Positions 25,816 through 34,599 of a stretch of DNA of 42,894 bases are shown piece after piece. The stretch is from Synergistaceae bacterium (lineage in GTDB: Bacteria; Synergistota; Synergistia; Synergistales; Aminobacteriaceae): NCBI GenBank assembly GCA_017470485.1, contig JAFUYQ010000001.1, forward strand, positions 1-42,894, given 5' to 3'. How positions within the stretch are numbered: the stretch's first letter is position 1; every line of letters starts with the position of its first letter. The notes below the pieces were generated by a model, which did not search any database, had not been told where the DNA came from, and saw only the letters and a list, made by a program, of their open reading frames with translations. The translations under genes and the position numbers were made by a program.

Positions 25816-27201
25816 TTAATCGAACCGTCTGAACTCATACGCCGCAAACTGTGCTATTAACTGAAGCGATGCGAGCTGTGAACGGTCAAGCGCAGTTCTC
25901 CCGTCCATTCCCGAACCGAGCGCGATAATTCCGACAAGCGAATTTTCATCGCACACAGGGAATATGTACTTTGCCGATGACTCTTTAATAGCGTCCTTCC
26001 ACGGGCAGCCTGCAAGCCCCCATGACTTGAATACAGCGTCAGGGCTCAAAGTTCCCAAGTCGTAATACGCCTCACTGACCTTGAGAGACTTCACAGGGCC
26101 TTCGGGCGAGGGAAGAAGCGTCGGGTCAAGCTCGGCTTTAATGTGTCCTCTGCGCTGTTCCGAGATTGTGTAGCCTTTCCGCGAATTGTTCCATGAGACG
26201 AGTATGCAGTTCTGCATTCTGCACTGTTCCATGAAAATATCGGCAAGGAGCGAGAAGAAACGGCCTTTTTCATCAGCACCCCTTAGAACTTTCAGGACGT
26301 TCGAGAGCGAAAGGACTGTGAACTCTCCTGTTGAGATATTCGCTTCGGCCTGCATTGACTGCTGTCTGAGGTTATTGATTGCGATTGCCCTGACAGCGAG
26401 ATTGCCTAAGAGTTCGAGGAAGTTCATTGTCTGGTCATCGGGGAGTTCGTCCCACTGCATGAGGCAGAAGAGTCTGCAATCGCCTTCGGCAACAGGTAGG
26501 ACGACCTCAACGGGCTTTTCATTTTTCACGACTACGGGAGCCGGAGGGAGTATCTGAGCCGAGTAGATCCCTTTACGTTCAGGAATGCTGTCGGCTTTTC
26601 CCTTGAACACGGTGAGATAGCTTCCCTCATCTTTGAGGACAGCGACGGATTTCGGGAAGAGGCTTTCCTGAAGGACATCAGCGAGGAACGCGGCGAAATA
26701 CTGAAGCGGCATAGGCTCAAAAATTGAAGCCAGTGTGCTTTTCGTGGCGAGAATCATGTATGAGAGGCGCGATAATTTTTTCTCGTTCTCAGCGATTTTC
26801 TTTGAGTTTTCCCAGAGCATTATCAATCCTGCGTAGGGCTTGAGACTGGTTACGAGCGAATCGAAATCATGGGGCTTTTCTTCGAGAAGGATATAGATTT
26901 CCCAGTGAGAACCCCAGATTTTTATGACGGCAGGCCATGAACCTGATGTTACTGCGGACGAGAGTTCATACGATTCTTTAGCGACACTCTTCGGGAAAAG
27001 ACTGCTCACTTCATCTTTGATGGTTAATGATGAGGGGACGAGTCCGGAAGCGTTGATGACGTTGAGGGTGTCGGTGCTTCCCGGCTCGGCGATAAGAGCC
27101 TTAATTTTCTTCTCCTCAAAGTAATCGGCAAGGCACTTGACTGCCCCCCCGTTAATGAGGAAGTCTATTCTGCTGTAAAGGTCATTAATATTTTCGGACA
27201 T
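25816..27201 (-). CDS. GAF-like protein, function unknown
   Basis: The 461-residue protein has no recognisable enzyme motif, signal peptide or membrane helix. Two regions look like GAF folds (about residues 150-275 and 310-460), the second ending in a typical SLQLIAQFAAYEF helix. The N-terminal part (1-130) is unlike anything I recognise. GAF domains sense small molecules. It begins the operon with dxs and is transcribed divergently from flbD, so a link with motility control is possible but unproven. GGAGGTG lies upstream of the ATG. Confidence 0.6.
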   Translation of the reverse strand: MSENINDLYSRIDFLINGGAVKCLADYFEEKKIKALIAEPGSTDTLNVINASGLVPSSLTIKDEVSSLFPKSVAKESYELSSAVTSGSWPAVIKIWGSHWEIYILLEEKPHDFDSLVTSLKPYAGLIMLWENSKKIAENEKKLSRLSYMILATKSTLASIFEPMPLQYFAAFLADVLQESLFPKSVAVLKDEGSYLTVFKGKADSIPERKGIYSAQILPPAPVVVKNEKPVEVVLPVAEGDCRLFCLMQWDELPDDQTMNFLELLGNLAVRAIAINNLRQQSMQAEANISTGEFTVLSLSNVLKVLRGADEKGRFFSLLADIFMEQCRMQNCILVSWNNSRKGYTISEQRRGHIKAELDPTLLPSPEGPVKSLKVSEAYYDLGTLSPDAVFKSWGLAGCPWKDAIKESSAKYIFPVCDENSLVGIIALGSGMDGRTALDRSQLASLQLIAQFAAYEFRRFD

Positions 27202-27220
27202 GGTAAATTCGATGCACCTC

Positions 27221-27307
27221 CGATAAAAATTTTCGTGTGATTATTTTATCGCTTTTTGCTTTCAAAATCGTATAATATTAGACTGATTATCCAAGAAACT
27301 TTTATCG
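27221..27307. promoter_or_regulatory. Divergent control region with repeated TTTTATCG
   Basis: CGATAAAA (27221-27228) and TTTTATCG (27245-27252) form a perfect inverted repeat with a 16-base gap, and a third TTTTATCG lies at 27300-27307. A TATAAT (27272-27277) lies between and could serve the flagellar operon, though no good -35 is seen. The repeats could be operator sites. Confidence 0.4.
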
Positions 27308-27328
27308 AAGGGCTGGCGTTGTAATATA

Positions 27329-27550
27329 ATGATTGAAGTACATCGTCTGAATGGTGAGGCATTCCTGCTCAATTCCGACATGATTGAAACGATTGACGTA
27401 ACGCCTGACACTGTGTTACGCCTTTTGAACGGGCACAGGTACGTCGTCAAAGAAAAAGTAAAAGAAGTCTATAAGAAAATTATAGCCTTCAGGAAAGCGG
27501 CAGGGTACACGTGCATAATAGCAAACACGGCTGATGAATCATCAGAATAA
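27329..27550 (+). CDS. flbD: Flagellar FlbD-family protein
   Basis: The 73-residue protein matches the small FlbD family found near motA in many bacteria (start MIEVHRLNGEAFLLN, ending with the KVKEV..KI.AFR stretch). Its exact role in motility is not settled. It opens the flagellar operon, 24 bases before motA. Confidence 0.88.
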   Translation: MIEVHRLNGEAFLLNSDMIETIDVTPDTVLRLLNGHRYVVKEKVKEVYKKIIAFRKAAGYTCIIANTADESSE

Positions 27551-27574
27551 TACAGCGGCAGAGGTGCATTTATT

Positions 27575-28348
27575 TTGGATTTAACAAGTCTTATAGGATT
27601 TTTAGCAACATGGATTCTGGTCATAGCGTCAATGGCTTCGGGCGGTAACATCGGAGCGTACATTGACGTTCCTTCATTGATGATAACAATCGGCGGAGCA
27701 ATAGGAGCAACTATCATCTCCAATCCCGGCGCAAGACTCAAAGCTATGGGCGGCTGCCTGAAGAATGTATTTATGTTTCAGGAGCCTGATTTAGTCGGAA
27801 TGGTTCAGATGATAGTTAGTTTCGCGGAAAAGGCTAGGCGTGAAGGTCTCCTTTCGCTCGAAGCTGATGTGGGCGAAGTCGAAAGCGATTTCATGAGGAA
27901 AGCCATACAGCTCGTAGTTGACGGTACTGACCCCGAACTTGTAAGGGCAATTCTCGACACCGAAATAGGGAACTTCGAGGACAGGCACAGCGCAAATAAA
28001 GCAGTTTTCGACCACCTCACGGAGTTCGCGCCCTCATTCGGAATGATAGGAACTCTTATCGGATTAATCGCAATGTTAGGAAACCTTTCGGACGTTAACG
28101 CACTTGGGCCCGGAATGGCGGTCGCATTGATAACGACAATGTACGGTTCAATGATGGCTAACATGTTCGGTTCGCCGGTCAGCAAGAAACTAGCAGCGCG
28201 TTCGGCGCAGGAAGTCAAGGCAATGGAACTCATGGTCGAGGGAATCTTAGCGATACAGGCCGGTGAAAACCCGAGAATCGTTGAGGAGAAACTTAAAGTT
28301 TACCTTCCCCCTGCAATGCGCGAGGCTTTCAATCAGGAGGAGGCTTAA
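27575..28348 (+). CDS. motA: Flagellar stator protein MotA
   Basis: The 257-residue protein has four membrane helices (about 3-23, 31-51, 145-170, 180-200) and a large cytoplasmic loop. It forms the ion channel of the motor with MotB. Start is TTG at 27575 with GAGGTG upstream. It is followed six bases later by motB. Confidence 0.95.
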   Translation: MDLTSLIGFLATWILVIASMASGGNIGAYIDVPSLMITIGGAIGATIISNPGARLKAMGGCLKNVFMFQEPDLVGMVQMIVSFAEKARREGLLSLEADVGEVESDFMRKAIQLVVDGTDPELVRAILDTEIGNFEDRHSANKAVFDHLTEFAPSFGMIGTLIGLIAMLGNLSDVNALGPGMAVALITTMYGSMMANMFGSPVSKKLAARSAQEVKAMELMVEGILAIQAGENPRIVEEKLKVYLPPAMREAFNQEEA

Positions 28349-28354
28349 CCGTAA

Positions 28355-29083
28355 ATGGCACGTCAGAAAAAACCTGAAGAACCCGGACTTTCAGCCCCGT
28401 TTTACATGGGGACTTACGGGGACATGGTAACGTTAATACTTTGTTTCTTTATACTTCTTTTCGCTATGTCCTCGATTGACTCGCAGAAGTTCCAGAAAGC
28501 TCTCTTATCTTTAAGAGGCTCTCTGGGAGTTCTCAAGGGCGGAGTAACTACAGAGGAGTCCACCGACCCTAACAGAAGCGGTGAAGTCGGAACGAGTCCG
28601 GGCGCGAGCGAACGTGTTGAGATTGATACAAGGCATGTTGCTTACACGCTCAATTCGTTTCTGAGGTCTGAGAATCTTACGAGGGACATTCAAGTTTCGA
28701 TAAACCAGCGCGGAGTTGCCGTTTCAATAAGCGATCAGTTCATGTTCATGCCGGGCAGTGCTGAACTCAGGCCGGAGGGGCGGAGAGCGTTATACAAGAT
28801 TTCGGAACTCGTAAGGGACAGAGTACCGTTTGCCGCTGTCGAAGGTCATACCGACTCAGGAGTTCTAAGGGGAGGGATTTACCGCGACAACTGGGGGCTG
28901 AGCGCAATGAGGGCGGCCGCTGTCGCAAGCTACATGCAGAATGAGGGAGGCTTTGACCCCGTGAAACTTCAGGCTACGGGGTTCAGTTCAGCCCAGCCGA
29001 TTGTCCCCAATGACACGAGCGAACACAGGGCATTAAACAGACGGGTGGAGATTGTGTTCCTGTCGCAGTATCCTAAACGCTAA
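28355..29083 (+). CDS. motB: Flagellar stator protein MotB
   Basis: The 242-residue protein has one membrane helix with the channel aspartate D23 (YGDMVTLIL) and a C-terminal OmpA-like peptidoglycan-binding domain (about 120-238, with the segment EGHTDS). It anchors the stator to the cell wall. The motor ion (proton or sodium) cannot be read with certainty. Confidence 0.95.
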   Translation: MARQKKPEEPGLSAPFYMGTYGDMVTLILCFFILLFAMSSIDSQKFQKALLSLRGSLGVLKGGVTTEESTDPNRSGEVGTSPGASERVEIDTRHVAYTLNSFLRSENLTRDIQVSINQRGVAVSISDQFMFMPGSAELRPEGRRALYKISELVRDRVPFAAVEGHTDSGVLRGGIYRDNWGLSAMRAAAVASYMQNEGGFDPVKLQATGFSSAQPIVPNDTSEHRALNRRVEIVFLSQYPKR

Positions 29084-29097
29084 AGGAGGGTAATTTA

Positions 29098-29370
29098 ATG
29101 CAGTTTACAGCGTGTTACACGAAACTTGATGAAGGGTATATGGGTCAGCTTTTGGAGTGGCCTAACGTAATTACATCAGGCAAAGACCTCGATGAATGCG
29201 AATATATGCTGAAAGATGCCGCACGCGAGATGGCACTTGCATACTATGAGGACGGTGATGAAATCCCCAGCTTGCCTTTCACGGTGAAGCCCATCTCTGT
29301 AGTGATAGAGAAAGAGGCTTTACTTGCAAATGTCTGTCAAACGAAGGAATATTATCAGACGATATTTTAG
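29098..29370 (+). CDS. HicB-like protein inside the flagellar operon (orphan)
   Basis: The 90-residue protein has a HicB/UPF0150-type fold start: a short strand with EGYMGQLLEWPNVITSGKDLDEC and a helix of AxxEMALAYYED. In toxin-antitoxin pairs HicB sits next to HicA; no HicA-like gene is here. It lacks the DNA-binding C-terminal part of many HicB proteins. AAAGGAGGG precedes the ATG and it lies between motB (14 bases) and fliL (26 bases), so it is transcribed with them. Confidence 0.75.
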   Translation: MQFTACYTKLDEGYMGQLLEWPNVITSGKDLDECEYMLKDAAREMALAYYEDGDEIPSLPFTVKPISVVIEKEALLANVCQTKEYYQTIF

Positions 29371-29396
29371 ACTTTAATTTCAGGAGGAAATAAAAC

Positions 29397-29852
29397 TTGA
29401 AGCGCATACTAATTTTTGCAGTAGTAGGACTCGTAATGTTCGGGGCAGGTTTCGGCGGAGGCTTGATACTTGGCCGCTCAATGGCACCGGAGGAAGACAA
29501 CACAATCGGCACAGGCAAAGTAATTCAGAATCCCGGCCCTATAGTCTCAATCGGCGAGTTCACAAGCAACTTGGCCGGAGCAGGAAGACACGTAATCAGT
29601 TTCGCCCTCTCCCTCGAACTCGTAGAGAAGGAAGGCGCAGCAGCTCTCATTCAGACACCCGGCTGGCTCACGAGAATACGCAACGAAATCTTCATGCTCG
29701 TTAAAGACAGAGTTTATGACGATTTGACCAGCGCGGAAGGAACACTTCAGTTTGCGGGCGATGTTAAACGCGCTCTCAACAAAATGCTCCCTGATGTCGG
29801 CGGTGAGGCTCCTATCGTTAATGTGCTGTTCGAGAGCATAGTTCTCCAGTAA
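29397..29852 (+). CDS. fliL: Flagellar basal-body protein FliL
   Basis: The 151-residue protein has one N-terminal membrane helix (about 4-26) and a periplasmic domain with GKVIQNPGPIVSIGEFTSNLA. FliL associates with the stator and basal body. TTG start at 29397 with AGGAGG nine bases upstream. Confidence 0.9.
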   Translation: MKRILIFAVVGLVMFGAGFGGGLILGRSMAPEEDNTIGTGKVIQNPGPIVSIGEFTSNLAGAGRHVISFALSLELVEKEGAAALIQTPGWLTRIRNEIFMLVKDRVYDDLTSAEGTLQFAGDVKRALNKMLPDVGGEAPIVNVLFESIVLQ

Positions 29853-29874
29853 AAAGAGGCGAGGCAAAAACAAA

Positions 29875-30894
29875 ATGCCCGATGTATTATCACAGGACGC
29901 TATTGACGCGTTAATGAAGTCAATCTCCAGCGGCGCGAACATCGACGAGATCGCCGCTAAGGCTGACGAATACGCTAAACTCAAAGTCTACGATTTCAAG
30001 CGTCCCGACAAATTCAGCAAAGACCAGCTCCGCGCAATTCAAATGATTCACGAGTCGTTCGCACGCCAGATGACTACGGTGTTATCGACTCTGATACGTT
30101 CCATCGTTTCGGCTGAAATAGCTTCGGTCGAACAGTTAGCCTATGAGGAGTTCGTGAATTACATGGTTCAGCCCACTGTCATAGGTCTAATCGAAATGCA
30201 CCCTTTTGAAGGCTCAATGCTAATCGAGATTAACCCTGCACTCGTCTTCACGATTATCGACAGAATGCTCGGAGGGCGCGGAACTTTCTCAGGGAATATC
30301 CGCGAACTCACTGACATTGAAAAAACTGTCATCGAACGTGTCATAATGAGGATACTTGAGCTTCTTGAGGACAGCTGGAGTACAGTTGTTGACGTGAGAT
30401 TCAGATTCGAGAGCATGGAAAGCAATCCTTTCTTCGTTCAGATATGTTCGCCCAGCGACATGGTTCTTGTCGTCATAATGAAGCTCAGAGTCTCGGACGT
30501 TGAAGGAATGGTGAGTTTATGCTTCCCGTACTTCCTGATTGAACCGATAATGGACAGGCTTTCATCTCAGCAGTGGTTCGCCTCGACAAGCCATAAGGGC
30601 GATGACGAGGTAAGGAAGTGGCTCAACGACTCCATGATGAAGGTCAATATGCCCCTCGCAATGGAACTCGGACATACTGTACTGTCCCTTGCCGATGTCT
30701 ATGCCCTGCAGCCCGGCGATGTCATTAAACTCGATGAGCTTAAAGATTCTCAGATTGATGTCCGCGTCGGAAATCAGGTACGCTTCAAAGCAAGGCCGGG
30801 TACTCTTAACGGTCATATGGCTGTAGAATTAACGAAGGTACTAACGCAGGACATGCCGGTGTTAAACACTGAAAACGAAAATGATAACGCATGA
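29875..30894 (+). CDS. fliM: Flagellar motor switch protein FliM
   Basis: The 339-residue protein starts with MPDVLSQDAIDALM, the CheY-binding segment, then the CheC-like middle domain (about 45-235) and the FliN-like C-terminal domain. It forms part of the C-ring and receives CheY-P. It lies 22 bases after fliL and 18 before fliY. Confidence 0.95.
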   Translation: MPDVLSQDAIDALMKSISSGANIDEIAAKADEYAKLKVYDFKRPDKFSKDQLRAIQMIHESFARQMTTVLSTLIRSIVSAEIASVEQLAYEEFVNYMVQPTVIGLIEMHPFEGSMLIEINPALVFTIIDRMLGGRGTFSGNIRELTDIEKTVIERVIMRILELLEDSWSTVVDVRFRFESMESNPFFVQICSPSDMVLVVIMKLRVSDVEGMVSLCFPYFLIEPIMDRLSSQQWFASTSHKGDDEVRKWLNDSMMKVNMPLAMELGHTVLSLADVYALQPGDVIKLDELKDSQIDVRVGNQVRFKARPGTLNGHMAVELTKVLTQDMPVLNTENENDNA

Positions 30895-30912
30895 AAGGAG
30901 AGATGAATTACA

Positions 30913-31971
30913 ATGCCTGATGATTTACTGAGTCCAGATGAGATTAACGCCCTTCTTTCAGGCGGAGGAGATTTCGGAGATGTCGATGAAGTTTCGGAAG
31001 CTGACGCGGAACAGCTCGCTAAAGTCTCTGACACTTTCGCTAACTCCGAGAACAGCGTCATCAATATGCTCGCCGGAAAAAACGTTACTACAAGCGTAGG
31101 TAATCCGGAAATTTTGACGCAGGAAGAATTTTCAGGGAAATTTTCGGAACTTCCGTTCTTGTTCTCGACGACGTTCGGGGGACTTGACGACCGTCCTTTG
31201 GCACTTGTGGTTGACCAGAAGGGAGCATTAACGCTCGCTGACCTTATGATGGGCGGAGGGGGCGGAGATATTCCCGAACCGAGCGATTTATACTGGAACG
31301 CCGCTCAGGAAGGTTTGAGTCAGGTAGTCGGCGCGGCCTTCACGAGTCTGGCGGGGCTTCTTGCCGGACGGAGATTAATGCCAGAGAACACTACTTCGGC
31401 ACTTGGCGAGGACGACTGGCGCGCATTATCGCTCGAACCGGCTGATAAAAAAATCTGGTGCAGCCCCGTTAATGTCGTTATTGAAGGACTTACACCATTT
31501 AATATCTGGACATGCTTGACGCTCGACAACGCTTTGGACATTGCAGGATTCATGCGTGATGCCCTCGAAGGCAAAAAACCTCAGCCGCAGGCATCGAATA
31601 ATAATCCTATGGGAGGCGGAAATATGGGAGGAGGAAGACAGAACGCAGGCCCTGCTGTTGACGTAAGACCGGCGGCATTCCAGCCGTTAGGGGGCGGATC
31701 GGGCGGAGGGACGCCGAGTCCCATTGACCTTATAGCCGATATACCTGTAAGAGTTACTGTCGAACTTGGAAAGGCGCGTAAAAGCGTCTCGGAAATTCTG
31801 GCACTGACAGCCGGCGCGGTCGTTGAACTCGACAAAATGGCCGGCGAACCTGTTGACATTCTCGTCAACGGAAAGTTAATCGCTCACGGCGAAGTTGTCG
31901 TTATTGATGAGAATTTCGGAGTGAGAATCACTGACATAATACCCGGAGGAGCGGCAAAGGCGGCCTCTTAA
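30913..31971 (+). CDS. fliY: Flagellar motor switch protein FliY (FliN-type)
   Basis: The 352-residue protein has a FliM-like N-terminal CheY-binding peptide (LSPDEINALLSGG), a CheC/FliM-like middle domain (about 60-220), a Gly/Asn-rich linker (about 225-270) and a C-terminal FliN domain (about 270-345) with IPVRVTVELGKA. This is the FliY form of the switch protein, longer than enteric FliN. A stretch of GGGGGD in the middle domain is unusual. Confidence 0.9.
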   Translation: MPDDLLSPDEINALLSGGGDFGDVDEVSEADAEQLAKVSDTFANSENSVINMLAGKNVTTSVGNPEILTQEEFSGKFSELPFLFSTTFGGLDDRPLALVVDQKGALTLADLMMGGGGGDIPEPSDLYWNAAQEGLSQVVGAAFTSLAGLLAGRRLMPENTTSALGEDDWRALSLEPADKKIWCSPVNVVIEGLTPFNIWTCLTLDNALDIAGFMRDALEGKKPQPQASNNNPMGGGNMGGGRQNAGPAVDVRPAAFQPLGGGSGGGTPSPIDLIADIPVRVTVELGKARKSVSEILALTAGAVVELDKMAGEPVDILVNGKLIAHGEVVVIDENFGVRITDIIPGGAAKAAS

Positions 31972-31995
31972 AATTAGCCTCTTTCGTGTTATAAT
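31968..31995 (+). promoter_or_regulatory. Internal promoter upstream of cheY
   Basis: TATAAT (31990-31995) has an extended TG-N element before it, with a TTAAAA box 16 bases upstream (31968-31973). It overlaps the fliY stop and lies 50 bases before cheY, so cheY and the export genes could be transcribed without the stator and switch genes. Confidence 0.6.
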
Positions 31996-32045
31996 GCAGA
32001 TGAAATTCCAGAGCAGTATATTTTCATTTGAGGGAGAGTATTCAG

Positions 32046-32408
32046 ATGGGCAAAAAAGTTTTAATAGTTGATGACGCGGCATTCATGCGTATGATGCTGA
32101 AGGACATTCTCACGAAAAATGATTTCGAGGTTGTTGCCGAAGCAGAAAACGGAAAAGCAGGAGTAGCCGCTTTCCAGAAATACAAGCCCGACATCATTAC
32201 GATGGATATTACAATGCCTGAGATGAACGGTATAGATGCGGTGAAGGCCATAAAAGCCTTAGATCCAAGCGTAAAAGTCGTAATGGTCTCGGCAATGGGA
32301 CAGCAGCCAATGGTCATTGAGGCGATTCAGGCAGGAGCTAACGACTTCATAGTCAAGCCGTTCCAGCCCGACCGCGTTATCGAGGCTATCACAAAGGTGC
32401 TGTCATAA
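32046..32408 (+). CDS. cheY: Chemotaxis response regulator CheY
   Basis: A single receiver domain of 120 residues with acidic D9/D10, phosphoacceptor D54, switch S82 and K104. It is phosphorylated by CheA and binds FliM/FliY. The ATG at 32046 is preferred over an upstream TTG at 32028 because GGGAGAG precedes it at a normal distance. No other receptor or kinase gene is in the window. Confidence 0.94.
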   Translation: MGKKVLIVDDAAFMRMMLKDILTKNDFEVVAEAENGKAGVAAFQKYKPDIITMDITMPEMNGIDAVKAIKALDPSVKVVMVSAMGQQPMVIEAIQAGANDFIVKPFQPDRVIEAITKVLS

Positions 32409-32464
32409 TACAGGATATAAGCCTCACAGCCTATTTAACAAGGGCTGTACTCGCGCTGATATTC

Positions 32465-32707
32465 ATGTCATCGTGCGCCTTCGTCCTCGTAAAGTATCTC
32501 AAAAAGAAAAACCTTAACGCTGAAGGCTCACAAAACGTTGAAATAATCACGTCCCTGCGCCTGAGTGCCAGGGATATATTTTTTGTTGTACACTGCGGGC
32601 CTGACGTAATAGCTTTCACTTCAGGCCCTCAAGGTTCTTTCTTAATGGGTAAATGGAGCTATGACGAATGGATTAAATCTCAATCGAAAACTCAGGCTGA
32701 CTCTTAG
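32465..32707 (+). CDS. fliO: Flagellar biosynthesis protein FliO (start uncertain)
   Basis: The ATG at 32465 gives 80 residues, but only about eleven hydrophobic residues before the Lys-rich KYLKKKN, too few for the FliO membrane helix. The open frame continues upstream through SLTAYLTRAVLALIF, completing the helix, yet has no ATG, GTG or TTG. An ATA at 32408 has AAAGGTG nine bases upstream and overlaps the cheY stop (TAATA). FliO assists assembly of FliP in the export gate. Position between cheY and fliP and the short cytoplasmic domain support the call. Confidence 0.75.
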   Translation: MSSCAFVLVKYLKKKNLNAEGSQNVEIITSLRLSARDIFFVVHCGPDVIAFTSGPQGSFLMGKWSYDEWIKSQSKTQADS

Positions 32708-33494
32708 AATCTTAATGCCCGTGATGATTCTGCTCGTATTGATTCTTCACGGCGTTTCATCGGCGGCGATTCTCAATCCTCCAAGACCTCCCGAACTCTC
32801 AGGGACTATTCCCCTGCCGTCAATAACTCTCGGATTAGGTCAGGCCGATTCACCGAGAGACGTTGCAATGACGCTTCAGATTCTCGCGCTCATGACCGTT
32901 CTGAGTCTTGTGCCTGCTATCCTCTTAATGGTTACGAGCTTCACTAGAATCATAATCGTTATCGGCTTCGTTCAAAGAGCAATAGGGCTTCAGCAGTCGC
33001 CCCCTCAGCAGGTTATCGCCGGCCTCTCATTGTTCCTCACAATGTTCACGATGTACCCAACATGGACTCAGGTCTACGAGAACGGACTCAATCCCTACCT
33101 CTCAGGGAGTATTACCTCTCAGCAGGCTTGGGAAAGATCCATCGAGCCGGTGAGAACGTTCATGTTCAGATACACGAGGCAGGAGGAATTATCGCTCATA
33201 ATCTCAATGGCTGGTGCCGACAGGCCGGCTAACCAGTCCGAAGTTCCGACAAGAATTTTGATTCCGGCCTTCATGCTCAGCGAGATGAAGACAGCCTTTC
33301 AAATGGGAGTCGTAATATACATTCCGTTTCTTGTTGTTGATATGGTCGTCTCAAGCGTGCTTCTGGCAATGGGCATGATGATGCTTCCACCGATGATGAT
33401 TTCACTGCCGTTCAAGCTGTTACTGTTTGTCATGGCCGACGGCTGGAACCTCGTTGTGATGAGCGTGCTAAAAAGTTTCACCAACGTTCCGTAA
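32661..33494 (+). CDS. fliP: Flagellar export gate protein FliP
   Basis: The protein of up to 277 residues has a signal peptide, FliP segments SFTRIIIVIGFVQRAIG and ILIPAFMLSEMKTAFQMG, and four further membrane helices. It forms the core of the export gate with FliQ and FliR. The ATG at 32661 overlaps fliO by 47 bases; an ATG at 32715 would give 259 residues, nearer the usual size, but no ribosome binding site is evident for it. Confidence 0.95.
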   Translation: MTNGLNLNRKLRLTLRILMPVMILLVLILHGVSSAAILNPPRPPELSGTIPLPSITLGLGQADSPRDVAMTLQILALMTVLSLVPAILLMVTSFTRIIIVIGFVQRAIGLQQSPPQQVIAGLSLFLTMFTMYPTWTQVYENGLNPYLSGSITSQQAWERSIEPVRTFMFRYTRQEELSLIISMAGADRPANQSEVPTRILIPAFMLSEMKTAFQMGVVIYIPFLVVDMVVSSVLLAMGMMMLPPMMISLPFKLLLFVMADGWNLVVMSVLKSFTNVP

Positions 33495-33515
33495 AGAAAG
33501 GTGCGAATAAACTCA

Positions 33516-33794
33516 ATGAATACCGTAACAACACTAAGCCTCCCTGATATTATGACCGGCGCAATCTGGACAATGATTTCCGTAACGCTTCCGATTCTCC
33601 TCGTGGCAATGATAATAGGATTGTTCATAGGAATCTTGCAGACAGCCACGTCAATTCAGGAACAGACGCTTATTTTTATCCCGAAAATTCTTGCGGTCTT
33701 CCTGTGTATCGTTCTTCTCTCCCCGTGGATAGGTCAGAGAATGCTCGTTATGACACGCGAAATTCTCGGCCAGCTCGAACGATTCATAAACTGA
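33516..33794 (+). CDS. fliQ: Flagellar export gate protein FliQ
   Basis: The 92-residue protein has two membrane helices and the FliQ segment GLFIGILQTATSIQEQTL, part of the export gate. The ATG at 33516 has AAAGGTG upstream; an in-frame GTG at 33501 is less likely. Confidence 0.94.
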   Translation: MNTVTTLSLPDIMTGAIWTMISVTLPILLVAMIIGLFIGILQTATSIQEQTLIFIPKILAVFLCIVLLSPWIGQRMLVMTREILGQLERFIN

Positions 33795-33801
33795 TTACAT
33801 C

Positions 33802-34599
33802 ATGCGCGGCCTTGAACTGCCCTCACAGCTCTTAGCAGTATATCTCCTCCTTCACCTTCGTTACGTGGGGTTAGTGTTCAGCTCGCCGGTCTTCACCTCC
33901 GTAATGCCGCCGACACCGTTCAGATACCTATTCGCCGTAATGCTCACAGTCTGCTCGGTCGGAATAATAAAAACTGAGGACATACCGATGATATACTTCG
34001 ATGAAGTAATATTCATTGCCGCAGTTTTTCTCAGGGAATTACTTATCGGGGTCGCGCTGGGATTCATTTCGGCACTTCCGCTTTACGCCCTCAGAGTCGC
34101 AGGCGAGCAGACCGGCACTACTATAGGCTTCTCAATGGCTCAAGTCATGGATCCTTCGACTCAGAGCGAGACTTCAATTTTAGGACAGCTCAATTTTTTT
34201 ACGGCAATGTGGTTTTACTTCAGGTGGAACGGTCATTTACTGATGGTTCAGTCGCTAATCGAGACTTTGAAACTTGTTCCGCCCGGTCAGATTTCATTAT
34301 TTCCGGCCGGTGATTTGCAGTTGGGAACATGGCTTCAAAGTTTGTTCGTCCTCGCAATGAGAATGGTCATACCGTTTTACTGCGCGCTGGTTCTCTCTGA
34401 TGTCGGACTGGGATTTTTAGCGAGGACTGTTCCGCAGATGAATATTTTTGTAGTCGGCCTCCCCGTTAAAGTAATGCTCGGTTTCATGGTGCTGGCCGCC
34501 GTTATCCCGTTGATGATGGACTTGATTTACAACAATTTTGAACGCTGGATTGAATTTTCATTGAGCGTTCTGAGATTCTGGAGGCCGGTTAATGGCTGA
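33802..34599 (+). CDS. fliR: Flagellar export gate protein FliR
   Basis: The protein of 265 residues has about six membrane helices and typical FliR segments such as FSSPVFTS and AGEQTGTTIGFSMAQVMDP. It forms the export gate with FliP and FliQ. Its last eight bases overlap flhB, a sign of coupled translation. Confidence 0.93.
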   Translation: MRGLELPSQLLAVYLLLHLRYVGLVFSSPVFTSVMPPTPFRYLFAVMLTVCSVGIIKTEDIPMIYFDEVIFIAAVFLRELLIGVALGFISALPLYALRVAGEQTGTTIGFSMAQVMDPSTQSETSILGQLNFFTAMWFYFRWNGHLLMVQSLIETLKLVPPGQISLFPAGDLQLGTWLQSLFVLAMRMVIPFYCALVLSDVGLGFLARTVPQMNIFVVGLPVKVMLGFMVLAAVIPLMMDLIYNNFERWIEFSLSVLRFWRPVNG

